64,000 nt of DNA, taken from positions 248,001 through 312,000 of the forward strand of contig NZ_VWVM01000001.1 in assembly GCF_008632075.1 (NCBI RefSeq). Direction: 5' to 3'. This stretch comes from Candidatus Pantoea gossypiicola. GTDB lineage: Bacteria > Pseudomonadota > Gammaproteobacteria > Enterobacterales > Enterobacteriaceae. The notes beneath the pieces were generated by a model. It saw only the letters and a list, made by a program, of their open reading frames with translations. It had not been told where the DNA came from and searched no databases. Every line of letters starts with the position of its first letter. Positions within the stretch are counted from its first letter, which is position 1. Both the position numbers and the translations under genes were made by a program. Shown piece after piece: positions 40,602-49,923 of the stretch.

Positions 40602-41534
40602 TTAGTCTTTATAAAAAGAGAAATGGTGTTGTGCGTCGACAATCTGCTGGCGCGTCAGCGTGAAGACGCCGTCACCGCCGTTGTCGAATTCCAGCCAGGT
40701 AAAGGGCACATCGGGATATTGCTCGATCATGTGCACCATGCTGTTGCCCACTTCGCAGACCAGTACGCCCTGCTCGCTAAGATAGTCGGGCGCGCAGGCC
40801 AGAATGCGGCGAACCAGCTTCAGGCCGTCGCTACCTGCCGCCAGACCAAGCTCCGGTTCGTGGCGATATTCGTTCGGCAGATCGTCCATATCTTCCGCAT
40901 CAACGTACGGCGGATTGGTGACGATCAGATCATATTTGAGCTGTGGTAGTTCGCGGAACAGGTCAGCACGAATCGGCGTCACCTGGTGGATGAGTCCATG
41001 TTCTTCAATGTTCTGTTCGGCTACCGCCAGCGCGCCAGTGGAGATATCCACGGCGTCCACTTCGGCTTCCGGGAAGGCATAGGCGCAGGCAATCGCGATA
41101 CAGCCGCTGCCGGTACACATATCCAGAATATGACGCGGCGGTGTGCTGACCAGACCGGCAAAGCGGTTTTCAATCAGCTCGCCAATCGGTGAACGCGGCA
41201 CCAGCACGCGCTCATCGACAAAGAATTCGTGCCCACAGAACCAGGCCTTATTGGTCAGATAGGCAACCGGAATGCGCTCGTTAACGCGACGGATAACGCG
41301 CTCAACGATCAAAAGACGTTCACTGGCGGTGAGGCGTGCACTGCGCATATCTTCAGGAATATCCAGCGGCAGCCAGAGTGACGGCAGGACCAGTTGAACG
41401 GCTTCGTCCCAGGGATTGTCTGTGCCATGTCCGTACCAGATTCCGGCAGCGGAAAAGCGGCTTACCGCCCAGCGCAGCATGTCCTGAATGGTGTGCAGTT
41501 CGTTCACTGCCTCATCGACGAAAATTTTGTCCAC
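40602..41534 (-). CDS. prmB: Ribosomal protein uL3 glutamine methyltransferase PrmB
   Basis: SAM-dependent N5-glutamine methyltransferase that modifies ribosomal protein L3. The GTG start at 41534 (310 residues, the E. coli length) follows GGAGG at 6-7 bases. The frame upstream to 41624 has no homology. SAM motif I is [27 protein letters not shown], and the substrate-binding NPPY is in [17 protein letters not shown]. Divergent from smrB across 159 bases. Confidence 0.95.
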   Translation of the reverse strand: MDKIFVDEAVNELHTIQDMLRWAVSRFSAAGIWYGHGTDNPWDEAVQLVLPSLWLPLDIPEDMRSARLTASERLLIVERVIRRVNERIPVAYLTNKAWFCGHEFFVDERVLVPRSPIGELIENRFAGLVSTPPRHILDMCTGSGCIAIACAYAFPEAEVDAVDISTGALAVAEQNIEEHGLIHQVTPIRADLFRELPQLKYDLIVTNPPYVDAEDMDDLPNEYRHEPELGLAAGSDGLKLVRRILACAPDYLSEQGVLVCEVGNSMVHMIEQYPDVPFTWLEFDNGGDGVFTLTRQQIVDAQHHFSFYKD

Positions 41535-41693
41535 GTAGCCCTCCGCAGGCCTTTTGCTAAATCGGCCAGTAGTGTGCCATGAAGCCGGGGAGAATTCAGC
41601 GCAGCAAGATGAAAAAGCTGACATTTAATAACATTAATCGGTAAGGTATAGCCTATGCTGTGTAGCAGACTTTTCGTAGATAACTGACCCGTC

Positions 41694-42242
41694 ATGAGTA
41701 AAAAAACACCCTTAAGCCCGGATGATCAGGCGCTGTTTCGACAGTTAATGACTGGCACACGTCAGTTAAAACAAGATACTTTCGTGCATAAATTACCGGT
41801 TAAAACCCGCGAACTGCCGGTAAAACGTCTGCTTTCGGAGCAGGCAGATAACAGCCATTACTTTTCGGATGAGTTTCAGCCGCTGCTCTCCACCGAAGGG
41901 GCAACCCGTTACGTACGCGCCGATGTCAGCCACTTTGAGCTGAAGAAACTGCGTCGTGGCGACTATACGCCGGAGATTTTCCTCGATCTGCATGGCTTAA
42001 CGCAGCAGCAGGCCAAGCAGGAACTGGGCGCACTGATTGCCGCCTGCCGCCGTGAACATCTGTTCTGCGCCAGCGTTATGACCGGTCATGGAAAACATAT
42101 TCTGAAGCAGCAGACGCCGCTGTGGCTGGCCCAGCATCCATGGGTGATGGCTTTTCATCAGGCACCGAAGCTGTTTGGCGGCGACGCCGCGCTGCTGGTT
42201 TTAATTGAGATTGAGGAGTGGCAACCGCCTGAGTTGCCCTGA
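41694..42242 (+). CDS. smrB: Ribosome-rescue endonuclease SmrB
   Basis: Smr-domain protein (182 residues; E. coli 183) that cleaves mRNA between collided ribosomes. The N-terminal helix is charged. The Smr domain begins [41 protein letters not shown] (about residues 98-140), containing the DxH (DLH) and TGHGKH motifs linked to nuclease activity, and ends [14 protein letters not shown]. Confidence 0.94.
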   Translation: MSKKTPLSPDDQALFRQLMTGTRQLKQDTFVHKLPVKTRELPVKRLLSEQADNSHYFSDEFQPLLSTEGATRYVRADVSHFELKKLRRGDYTPEIFLDLHGLTQQQAKQELGALIAACRREHLFCASVMTGHGKHILKQQTPLWLAQHPWVMAFHQAPKLFGGDAALLVLIEIEEWQPPELP

Positions 42243-42271
42243 AAGGGGCCGGGATGATCGGCCCACAGGCG

Positions 42272-42754
42272 TCAGATCGCTTTCGCCAGCTTTTTGGGAC
42301 TGACCTGCCACAGGAGTTTACCGGCATGCTGCGCGGGATCAAATTCCACACAGGCAATAGCGGAAGTGGCAAACATGGGTGGGGCTTCCTGCGGGCACAG
42401 TTCAGAGACTAAATACCCCACCAGCGGTAAGTGAGAGATCACCAGCGCCGATTTCACGCCTTCGTTTGCCAGGGTCTGCAGATAGCACCCGACCATTTCC
42501 GGATCGCCGCCCGGCGTTAACTCCGGCAGAACATCCTGATTTTCCGGCAGGGGAAAAGCTTCACGCACGGTTGCGAGGGTTTGCTGCGCGCGTAAATAGG
42601 GACTCACCAGGACACGCTCAATGTCCGGCGTCTGGCTGTTGAGCCAGCTGGCCATCTGGCGTGATTCATTGCAGCCACATAAGGTTAAAGGCCTGACTGA
42701 ATCACTGGCTGCTTCCAGAGCCGCATCGCCGTGACGCATGATAAAAACTTGCAT
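42272..42754 (-). CDS. sixA: Phosphohistidine phosphatase SixA
   Basis: Histidine-phosphatase-superfamily enzyme of 160 residues. The catalytic RHG motif with His8 is in MQVFIMRHGDA, and the second His is in LVISHLPLVGYLVSEL. In E. coli it dephosphorylates NPr of the nitrogen phosphotransferase system. Convergent with smrB. Confidence 0.94.
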   Translation of the reverse strand: MQVFIMRHGDAALEAASDSVRPLTLCGCNESRQMASWLNSQTPDIERVLVSPYLRAQQTLATVREAFPLPENQDVLPELTPGGDPEMVGCYLQTLANEGVKSALVISHLPLVGYLVSELCPQEAPPMFATSAIACVEFDPAQHAGKLLWQVSPKKLAKAI

Positions 42755-42896
42755 AAAGCACCGCTGTTGTTTGTCGACATCGCCCGACGCCTGGCGCCTG
42801 ACTCTTCACTCTGCGAATGAACGCTGTGTTTTACCCTAATGGCTTCAGTATAGTCAACCGGTTGTTTATTAAATAAGCGCTTCTCAGAATCATGCT

Positions 42897-42924
42897 GCGC
42901 CGCACACTCTGGCGGCGCTTTTCT
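42897..42924 (+). terminator. Plus-strand terminator-like hairpin with no gene
   Basis: GCGCCGC/GCGGCGC with an 8-nt loop followed by TTTTCT on the plus strand. The gap 42755-42978 lies between two minus-strand genes, sixA and fadJ, so the hairpin does not belong to a known plus-strand transcript. See findings. Confidence 0.5.
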
Positions 42925-42978
42925 AAGCCGCTGAATCGGATTGGTTATTCCATTCTCAGCAGAAATGTAAAATTTCGT

Positions 42979-45075
42979 CTATTCTCTGGCCGCTTCAACC
43001 AGCGCTTCGCAGGGCGTAAATCGATCGCCATACTGCTGCGTAAGGCGGGTTAAGCGGTTGACCACCTCCGCCGAACCCAGTTTGTCCATGTAGTGGAACG
43101 GTCCCCCCAGGAAAGGCGGAAAGCCGATACCAAACACAGCACCGATATCGCCATCGCGGGCACAGCGAATCACCTGCTCATCAAGGCAGCGGGCGGCCTC
43201 ATTCAGCATCATCATCATGCAGCGTTCTGCAATCTGCGCTTCACTCTGTCTGGCCTGCGGCGTGACGTTCAGCAACGTATACAGCGAGGTGTCGGGCTTT
43301 TTACGCTGCCAGCGCGGCTGGTCATAACGATAAAAGCCTTTGCTGTTTTTACGTCCCTTGCGGCCATCTTTCAGCACCGCGTCAAAAGCGGCAGGCGCGG
43401 CAAAGCGTTCACCATAAGCCTGATGCAGGATGGGGCTGATTTTGCTGCCGACATCGATGCCTACCTCATCAAGCAGTTGAATCGGACCGACGGGAAAACC
43501 AGCCTTGACCAGCGCCCGATCGATATGATCAATCGGCTCGCCCTCCAGCAGGCAACGCATCGCTTCATTTATATAGGGCGTCAGGATGCGGTTAACATAG
43601 AAACCCGGCTTGTCCGCCACTACTATCGGCGTTTTACCCTGACTGCGCGCCAGCGCCACAATCGTTACCACCGTTGCGGTGGAGGTGTTCAGATGGGGAA
43701 TCACTTCCACCAGCGGCATTTTATCGACCGGGCTGAAGTAGTGCAGCCCGATGACATTCTCCGGACGCTGTGCTTTGGCGGCGATCGCCTCAATCGGCAA
43801 TGAAGAGGTGTTTGAGGCAAACAGCGTATGCGGCTGACAGTGGGCTTCCACTTCGCTGACCATCTGCTGCTTGAGAGCTAAATCTTCGAATACGGCTTCG
43901 ATCACCACATCACGCTGCGAGAACCCCTTGTAATCAATGCCGCCCGTGATACGGGCCATCTGCTGCTGACGCTGTGCCGGAGTGATCTGGCGTCGTTTGA
44001 CCTTTTTGCTCAGCAGATCCCAGCTGGTTTTCAGCGCATGGTTAACCCCTTCCAGGCTGATATCTTTGATGCGCACCGGCAACCCGGCGTTGATGGCGGT
44101 GACGCTGGCGATGCCACCCCCCATCAGACCGCCACCGAGAATCGCGACACGCTTCACCGCAGCGGGCTCCGCCTCACCGCCCCGCTCCTTCTTCATGGCC
44201 GTGGTCGCGAAGAAGATTCCGCGCAGCGCCGCAGATTCCGGCGTCATTGCCAGCTCACCGAATGCACGCGCTTCGGCGTCATGTCCGGCCAGGCTGCCCC
44301 TCTCCAGCCCGATGCGTACCACTTCAATAATGCGGTTTGCCGCCGGATAGTTACCCTGGGTTTTGGCTGCAGTCTGCCGGGTTGCGAGTGCAAATAGTGC
44401 CTGACGGCCCACCGGACCGTGCAGAAAACGGTCACGCAGCGGCAACGTCCGTCGGCTGACTTTGCCCTTTTTCACCCGTGCGATAGCGGTCTCCAGCAGA
44501 ATCGCCTGGGGCACCACGTCATCGACCACCCCCAGCCTGCGTGCCTGTTTCGCCCGCAGCGTTTTGCCGGTCAGAATCAGCGGCAGCGCCTGCTGCACGC
44601 CAATTAACCGAGGCAGTCGCTGAGTGCCACCGGAGCCGGGCAGTAAGCCGAGTTGCACTTCCGGTAATCCCAGGCGGGTTTTTTCATCCAGCGAGCAGAT
44701 GCGCGCATCGCAGGCCAGCGCCAGTTCCAGCCCGCCGCCCAGACAGGCACCATGGATAGCGGCCACTACCGGGAATGGCAGCGCATCAAGCGCAGCCATC
44801 ACTTCCTGCCCCTGTTTTGCCAGCGCTTCGGCTTCCTGCGCGCTCTGACAGCGATCAATCATGCTGATGTCTGCGCCCGCGATAAAGTTGTCCGCTTTGC
44901 CAGAAATCAGCACCAGGCCTGCCAGCTGCGGATCGCGTCGCGCCTCTGCAATGATGGCGGTGATCTGCCCGGCAAACTCCGCTTTCAGGGTGTTCATCTT
45001 CTCGCCAGGGACATCGATTGTGATGATGCCAACGTGATCCAGTCGCATCTTCAGGTGAAACGCATTCTGCTCCAT
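42979..45075 (-). CDS. fadJ: Fatty acid oxidation complex subunit alpha FadJ
   Basis: Multifunctional beta-oxidation enzyme used under anaerobic conditions in E. coli: enoyl-CoA hydratase (N-terminal crotonase domain, about 1-200: [46 protein letters not shown]) and 3-hydroxyacyl-CoA dehydrogenase ([22 protein letters not shown], then [12 protein letters not shown] and [20 protein letters not shown]). The ATG at 45075 gives 698 residues and follows GGAGG. It overlaps the fadI stop by 1 base (TAATG), so translation is coupled. Confidence 0.95.
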   Translation of the reverse strand: MEQNAFHLKMRLDHVGIITIDVPGEKMNTLKAEFAGQITAIIAEARRDPQLAGLVLISGKADNFIAGADISMIDRCQSAQEAEALAKQGQEVMAALDALPFPVVAAIHGACLGGGLELALACDARICSLDEKTRLGLPEVQLGLLPGSGGTQRLPRLIGVQQALPLILTGKTLRAKQARRLGVVDDVVPQAILLETAIARVKKGKVSRRTLPLRDRFLHGPVGRQALFALATRQTAAKTQGNYPAANRIIEVVRIGLERGSLAGHDAEARAFGELAMTPESAALRGIFFATTAMKKERGGEAEPAAVKRVAILGGGLMGGGIASVTAINAGLPVRIKDISLEGVNHALKTSWDLLSKKVKRRQITPAQRQQQMARITGGIDYKGFSQRDVVIEAVFEDLALKQQMVSEVEAHCQPHTLFASNTSSLPIEAIAAKAQRPENVIGLHYFSPVDKMPLVEVIPHLNTSTATVVTIVALARSQGKTPIVVADKPGFYVNRILTPYINEAMRCLLEGEPIDHIDRALVKAGFPVGPIQLLDEVGIDVGSKISPILHQAYGERFAAPAAFDAVLKDGRKGRKNSKGFYRYDQPRWQRKKPDTSLYTLLNVTPQARQSEAQIAERCMMMMLNEAARCLDEQVIRCARDGDIGAVFGIGFPPFLGGPFHYMDKLGSAEVVNRLTRLTQQYGDRFTPCEALVEAARE

Positions 45076-46385
45076 TATTCGGCCTCCAGAACCATTGCCG
45101 CACCCAGACCGCCCGCCGCACACGCTGTGACCAGTCCTAACCCGCCACCGCGACGGCGTAATTCATTCAGCGTCTGGGTGATCATACGCGCGCCCGTGGC
45201 AGCAAAAGGATGACCATAGGCGATTGAACCACCCAGCACGTTAAAGCGCTCTTCATTCACTTCGCCCAGCGCATGAGGACGATTGAGCACCTCACGGGCA
45301 AAGCGCTCGTCGCGAAACAGTTGCAGATTGCTCAGCGTCTGGGCCGCAAACGCTTCGTGCATATCGATTAGCGTCAGATCGGCCAGCGTGATCCCGGCGC
45401 GATCCAGCGCCAGCGGGGAGGAGTACGCCGGGCCCAGCAGCATATCCTGCTGTACACCAATCGCGGTAAACGCGTAGCTGCGCAGATAGCCCAGCGGCGT
45501 GACACCGAGTTCACGGGCGCGGCCTTCGCGCATCAGAATCACGGCGGCCGCACCGTCGGTGAGTGGCGTGCTGTTGGCCGCCGTGACGCTGCCGTGCTGA
45601 CGATCAAACGCCGGACGCAAGCGGGCGTAATCCTCTGCTCTGGCGTTCATGCGGACGTTATTGTCCTGGTCGATAGCGGTTTTCCACGGCGGCACAAAGG
45701 CTGCCATCACTTCCTGATTGAGTACCCCGGATTGCCAGGCGCGGGCGGCATGCTGATGAGATCGCAGCGCCAGCGCATCCTGTGCCTCACGGGTGATGCC
45801 ATGACTCTTTGCCATCTGCTCGGCGGTGTCACCCATGCGCAGGCCGGTTGAATACTCGGCCACCGCGGGCGGCACCGGCAGCAGATCGCGCGGACGCAGA
45901 CGCTTAAGGATGTGCAGTTTTTGCCCAAGGCTGCGGGCTTTATTGAGATCCACCAGCGCGCTGGCCAGTGTTTTACTGACGCCGATTGGCAGCACTGAAG
46001 AGGAGTCTGCGCCTCCGGCAATGCCCGCAGAAATCGTGCCAGCCAGCAGACTTTCTGCCACATTCGCCACTGCCTGGAAACTGGTGGCGCAGGCACGGCT
46101 GACGCTATAGGCATCGGTGTGCACATCAAGGCCGCTGCTCAGTACAATTTCACGCGCAATGTTCGGTGCTTCCGGCATCTGCACCACCTGACCAAAGACC
46201 AGTTGCTCGATCACCTCAGCTGGCAGTTCACTGCGCGCCATTAATTCGCTGACCACCATCCGCCCAAGTTCAATGGCGGGAATGCCATGAAAGCCGGTCG
46301 CCTGGCGCAAAAAAGGGGTGCGTAACCCGTGGGTTATTGCGATGCGTTCACCATCACGCGTCAGCAGCGGCTGCGCTTTGCTCAT
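45075..46385 (-). CDS. fadI: 3-ketoacyl-CoA thiolase FadI
   Basis: Beta subunit of the FadIJ beta-oxidation complex. It has 436 residues from the ATG at 46385, the same as E. coli. The catalytic Cys99 is in [11 protein letters not shown], the conserved His in [17 protein letters not shown] and the second Cys in [20 protein letters not shown] at the C-terminus. The frame extending to 46472 is untranslated promoter DNA and contains a FadR-type palindrome. Confidence 0.96.
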   Translation of the reverse strand: MSKAQPLLTRDGERIAITHGLRTPFLRQATGFHGIPAIELGRMVVSELMARSELPAEVIEQLVFGQVVQMPEAPNIAREIVLSSGLDVHTDAYSVSRACATSFQAVANVAESLLAGTISAGIAGGADSSSVLPIGVSKTLASALVDLNKARSLGQKLHILKRLRPRDLLPVPPAVAEYSTGLRMGDTAEQMAKSHGITREAQDALALRSHQHAARAWQSGVLNQEVMAAFVPPWKTAIDQDNNVRMNARAEDYARLRPAFDRQHGSVTAANSTPLTDGAAAVILMREGRARELGVTPLGYLRSYAFTAIGVQQDMLLGPAYSSPLALDRAGITLADLTLIDMHEAFAAQTLSNLQLFRDERFAREVLNRPHALGEVNEERFNVLGGSIAYGHPFAATGARMITQTLNELRRRGGGLGLVTACAAGGLGAAMVLEAE

Positions 46386-46424
46386 TATTCTCACCTGTGG
46401 CTGGGACTGTGGCATCATTGCCTG

Positions 46425-46441
46425 AAGAGGTCTGACCTGAT
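46425..46441. promoter_or_regulatory. FadR site upstream of fadIJ
   Basis: A perfect AGGTCTGACCT palindrome (46428-46438) is centred in a 17-bp sequence matching the FadR core TGGTCNGACCA. It is 40 bases before the fadI start. Repression of fadIJ by FadR, relieved by acyl-CoA, is the known arrangement in E. coli. Confidence 0.68.
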
Positions 46442-46510
46442 CAGTGTTAACCACAAGCGGGTGAGCCGCCAATACCGGAAAGGAAAAAGTGCGAAGGAAA
46501 ACACGAAAAT

Positions 46511-46537
46511 GTAAAACGCCGCATTAACGCGGCGTTA
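46511..46537 (-). terminator. Intrinsic terminator of yfcZ
   Basis: AACGCCGC/GCGGCGTT with a 6-nt loop, followed on the minus strand by TTACATTTTC, right after the yfcZ stop. Confidence 0.7.
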
Positions 46538-46543
46538 TGAGAC

Positions 46544-46840
46544 TTAACGCAAACCGAGCTGAAAAATCATCGTTTCAGCCTGGCAACTGAAAGTAAAATC
46601 GATATCCAGCTGCACACCCTGATCCACTTCACTAAAGCGCGACTCAATCACACAGGGTTCCGATTCAACTTCGCGTGCACGTTCGGTGAGGAGCGCTAAT
46701 TTAGCTTCAGCATCGTCACGCTGAGCAAACCATTCTGACCAGCTGGCGGTGCAATCGGTGTTATCCATTACCGTGCCCACATCAACACAACAGCAGGCTG
46801 CTGTTTCGGTCGCACTGCATTTTTTAATGGCATCAGTCAT
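46544..46840 (-). CDS. yfcZ: Conserved protein YfcZ
   Basis: DUF406-family protein of 98 residues, unknown function (E. coli 94). Conserved features are an N-terminal cysteine cluster (ETAACCCVDVGTVMDN) and a C-terminal block LDIDFTFSCQAETMIFQLGLR. It lies between fadI and fadL as in E. coli. Confidence 0.93.
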   Translation of the reverse strand: MTDAIKKCSATETAACCCVDVGTVMDNTDCTASWSEWFAQRDDAEAKLALLTERAREVESEPCVIESRFSEVDQGVQLDIDFTFSCQAETMIFQLGLR

Positions 46841-47073
46841 TTCATTCTCCTGACCAGCGATCTGGTGGGTTGAGCGATTTTATGGCCGAAATTTTACCTG
46901 CTCGCGTAAAGATGTGCCACGCGCATGGCCCTAAGTGACGAATATCACAATAAAAATTGATCCAGAACAAACTGGAATCGGTATGCTGTGCAGAATCGGG
47001 GCAGTTTTGTTATGCAGATCGAATTTTAAGCGATCAATCCTGAAATATTTTAAAAACAATATTGCAACATACA

Positions 47074-47090
47074 CACAGGTCAGACCTATA
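47074..47090. promoter_or_regulatory. FadR site 1 of fadL
   Basis: ACACAGGTCAGACCTAT has a perfect AGGTCAGACCT core (47077-47087) and overlaps the spacer and -10 of the predicted fadL promoter. Confidence 0.6.
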
Positions 47091-47097
47091 CTCTCCG

Positions 47098-47114
47098 CAC
47101 TGGTCTGATATGTG
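47098..47114. promoter_or_regulatory. FadR site 2 of fadL
   Basis: CACTGGTCTGATATGTG keeps the ACTGGTCNGA half of the FadR consensus and a degenerate second half. It sits at the predicted transcription start. Confidence 0.6.
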
Positions 47115-47198
47115 CGTTTTACGTCAGTCCCTACAATCCGCCGTCCTTTGTTACGCGACGTTATAGCGTTAAATAATAATTCACATGAGGTTGTGGTC

Positions 47199-48482
47199 AT
47201 GAACCATAAAAACCTGTTTGCAAAGTCAGCCGTGGCGGCTGCAGTGGCGCTTGTCTCTTCACACGTTTACGCAGCTGGATTTCAGTTAAATGAATTCTCT
47301 ACGATTGGTTTAGGTCGCGCATATTCAGGCGAAGGAGCAATGGGCGATACAGCGGCATCAGCCAGCCGTAACCCGGCGACGATGGCGTTAATGGATCGTC
47401 CGGAATTTTCACTCGGTGCGGTTTATATTGCGCCAGACGTCAATATCAGTGGTCGCAGCCCCAGCGGACGCAGCCTGGATGCCAATAATATTGCCCCGAA
47501 TCAGTGGGTCCCCAATATTCATTATGTTCAGCCCATCAACGATCAGTGGTGGATCGGCGCGTCTGCAACCTCTAATTATGGCTTAGCAACAGAGTTTAAT
47601 AATGGCTACACCGCGGGGGGTTACGGCGGTAAAACCGATCTGGTAACCGGCAATTTCAATCTCAGCACCGCGTACCGCTTAAATGAGCATTTTAGTTTTG
47701 GCGTCGGTTTTGATGCGGTTTATGCCAAAGCCAAAATTGAACGCTATGCCGGTGAGTCAGGCGCAAGACTGGGCGTTCCGGCTGATACGCAGGTTGCCCA
47801 TCTGAAAGGCGATGAGTGGGGATATGGCTGGAACGCCGGTATCCTGTACGAAGTGGATGAAAATAACCGTTTCGGCTTTACCTATCGTTCAGAAGTGAAA
47901 GTCGACTTTGATGGCGATTACAAAAGCAGCCTCTCTTCCCGACTGAATGCAGTGAATAACCCGGAAGTATCAGGTGTACCTTTTGGCACCAATGGCACCA
48001 CTGTTCCTGGCGCGTTAACCCTGAATCTGCCAGAGATGTGGGAAGTATCGGGCTGGCATAAAGTGGCACCGCAGTGGGCGGTTCACTACAGCATGGCCTA
48101 CACCAGCTGGAGCCAGTTCCAGGAGCTGAAAGCCACCGGTTCTAATGGCCAGACGCTTTTCTATAAAGATGAAGGCTTCCGTGATGCTTACCGCATTGCA
48201 CTGGGCACAACCTATTCCTACGACAAAAACTGGATTTTCCGTACCGGTATTGCGTTTGATGACAGCCCGGTACCGGCTGATAAGCGTTCTATCTCTATTC
48301 CGGACCAGGATCGTTTATGGCTGAGTGCGGGTACGTCTTACGCCTTTAACGATGATGCCTCAGTCGATTTGGGTATCTCTTATATGCATGGGCAGAAAGT
48401 AACGGTGAAAGAAGGTCCTTATACCTTTACCTCTGAAGGCAAGGCCTGGCTCTATGGTGCGAGCTTTAACTACAAGTTCTGA
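47199..48482 (+). CDS. fadL: Long-chain fatty acid outer-membrane transporter FadL
   Basis: Beta-barrel that takes up long-chain fatty acids. The ATG at 47199 follows GAGG and begins [25 protein letters not shown], a signal peptide cleaved before [35 protein letters not shown], the plug sequence typical of FadL. It has 427 residues (E. coli 446) and ends in an aromatic residue ([11 protein letters not shown]), the outer-membrane insertion signal. The frame back to 47112 is non-coding promoter. Confidence 0.96.
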   Translation: MNHKNLFAKSAVAAAVALVSSHVYAAGFQLNEFSTIGLGRAYSGEGAMGDTAASASRNPATMALMDRPEFSLGAVYIAPDVNISGRSPSGRSLDANNIAPNQWVPNIHYVQPINDQWWIGASATSNYGLATEFNNGYTAGGYGGKTDLVTGNFNLSTAYRLNEHFSFGVGFDAVYAKAKIERYAGESGARLGVPADTQVAHLKGDEWGYGWNAGILYEVDENNRFGFTYRSEVKVDFDGDYKSSLSSRLNAVNNPEVSGVPFGTNGTTVPGALTLNLPEMWEVSGWHKVAPQWAVHYSMAYTSWSQFQELKATGSNGQTLFYKDEGFRDAYRIALGTTYSYDKNWIFRTGIAFDDSPVPADKRSISIPDQDRLWLSAGTSYAFNDDASVDLGISYMHGQKVTVKEGPYTFTSEGKAWLYGASFNYKF

Positions 48483-48501
48483 TCGAGGGACGGGTTTAAA
48501 A

Positions 48502-48525
48502 AAGGCGACTCTGATGAGTCGCCTT
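48502..48525 (+). terminator. Terminator hairpin of fadL
   Basis: AAGGCGACTC/GAGTCGCCTT with a TGAT loop, 19 bases after the fadL stop. The T-run is only two bases; there is an A-rich 5' flank. Confidence 0.6.
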
Positions 48526-48681
48526 CAGACAGCTGACCAACCTCGACTTTTTCCCGGCAGGTACGGGAGTTCCAGAAATTCTCACTCTTCGACGTCTTTC
48601 TTCACCATGGTTAATCAACGCTCGCATAGCGAAGATTTACCCTCACCTTTCCCGGACTCTTTCATTACAGGTTTATCGCGG

Positions 48682-49564
48682 CGGTTTATCCCCGCTCGCG
48701 TGCGGAACACTCGTTCTGTGTCAATTTCTATTAGCTCTGCGCCGGTTTATCCCCGCTCACGCGGGGAACACAGCGTCAGCGTAATGGCACTGCCCACATA
48801 CTCCGGTTTATCCCCGCTCACGCGGGGAACACTCCGGCGTTACCCGGGCATGGGTAGCGCCACGCGGTTTATCCCCGCTCACGCGGGGAACACTTCTTCT
48901 CCGCTGACAAGGCGCAGGCTGAATCCGGTTTATCCCCGCTCACGCGGGGAACACTGCATCCCGCGTCAGCCGGACACGGGCTCAACCGGTTTATCCCCGC
49001 TCACGCGGGGAACACCGGGTATCGTCACTCTAGCCTCTCGAATTGTTCGGTTTATCCCCGCTCACGCGGGGAACACCAGCCAGTACCTGACCGGCCTGAC
49101 TGTTAAGCCGGTTTATCCCCGCTCACGCGGGGAACACCCGACGGATATCGCGTCAAAGGCACCAGCGCACGGTTTATCCCCGCTCACGCGGGGAACACAG
49201 CCTCCCAATCTGCGATCCAGTCGCCGCCAACGGTTTATCCCCGCTCACGCGGGGAACACCATCGCTGTGAATGATGGGCGAAAGAAGTACTCGGTTTATC
49301 CCCGCTCACGCGGGGAACACGCCCTTAATATCCCGCTCAAAATCAGACAGGTCGGTTTATCCCCGCTCACGCGGGGAACACGCTTCATGAATCAGCCAGC
49401 CATGAAGAGTCAGCGGTTTATCCCCGCTCACGCGGGGAACACTATACAGTCTGTGTATTTGCTCATTGCGAGACCGGTTTATCCCCGCTCACGCGGGGAA
49501 CACTTAAAGCCCGCACGCGGCGGGCTTACATGTGCCGGTTTATCCCCGCTCACGCGGGGAACAC
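48682..49564 (-). CRISPR. Type I-E CRISPR array, 15 repeats and 14 spacers
   Basis: A 29-bp repeat recurs at exact 61-base steps: 48682, 48743, 48804, 48865, 48926, 48987, 49048, 49109, 49170, 49231, 49292, 49353, 49414, 49475 and 49536. All 14 spacers are 32 bases and differ from one another. Read on the minus strand the repeat runs GTGTTCCCCGCGTGAGCGGG then GATAAACCG, the type I-E form. Fourteen copies are identical; the copy at 48682 has three mismatches and marks the trailer end. The leader is therefore at the high-coordinate side. No cas gene lies in the window; neighbours are fadL and mlaA. Confidence 0.98.
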
Positions 49565-49640
49565 TCTAAAATTATCCGACTGATTACAAAGCGTTTTTTC
49601 GCACCAGAAAATTCTACCGAATTTTACATCCGGATCTGCC
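49565..49640 (-). promoter_or_regulatory. CRISPR leader
   Basis: AT-rich DNA directly upstream (minus strand) of the first repeat. The junction reads ATAATTTTAGA then GTGTTCCCC, matching the TTTAGA/GTGTTCCCC junction I recall for E. coli type I-E leaders. AATCAGTCGGATA (49573-49585) is one mismatch from the IHF consensus WATCARnnnnTTR and sits where IHF binds in E. coli leaders. The pre-crRNA promoter should lie in or just beyond this stretch. Confidence 0.65.
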
Positions 49641-49923
49641 CCTATGAGCCGTTATTCTCAGACACCAAATCTGTCGAAAAAATACTGTTATTCAGGAAGG
49701 CAGAAGGTTAATAACAGCCCCAAACAGGAAAGGTCGTTACGAATTAAGTCAGAAGTAAAAGCAGAAGAGAAAAGTTTTCCATAGCATGAACGACGAGAAT
49801 CGGGCGATCAGGAAGAGCCTGAACCTGAACTCTGTTCTTACCCGGTCTTACAGCAGACCGGGTAAGACGTCAGCAATAAAATCAAAACGACGTATGTGAC
49901 GCGCCCTTTTAAGGACCGTAACA
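49641..49923. other. CRISPR leader-mlaA gap
   Basis: 283 bases without a recognised gene. A 13-bp perfect inverted repeat with a 6-nt loop (TCTTACCCGGTCT/AGACCGGGTAAGA, 49836-49867) lies 57 bases beyond the mlaA stop. It has no T-run, and may be the mlaA 3' hairpin. A 37-codon frame (49786-49899) spans it but lacks a ribosome site. Confidence 0.5.

Larger units (their letters stand above)
46841..47198. promoter_or_regulatory. yfcZ-fadL divergent control region
   Basis: 358 bases. A CRP-like site GTGACGAATATCAC (46935-46948) lies about 95 bases upstream of yfcZ. For fadL a -35 TTGCAA (47062-47067) and -10 TATACT (47087-47092) at 19-base spacing are plausible, with two FadR-like palindromes around them. 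In E. coli fadL is likewise controlled by two FadR sites. Confidence 0.5.

Noticed and set aside
48454-49569. 371-codon open frame across the CRISPR array
   Set aside because: It is the translation of the 29-base repeats and 32-base spacers (61 is not a multiple of three, so frames rotate), giving repeated VYPRSRGEH, LSPLTRGT and FIPAHAGNT. It is not a gene.
49786-49899. 37-codon basic frame between the CRISPR leader and mlaA
   Set aside because: No Shine-Dalgarno and it runs through a 13-bp inverted repeat, so it is better explained as non-coding.
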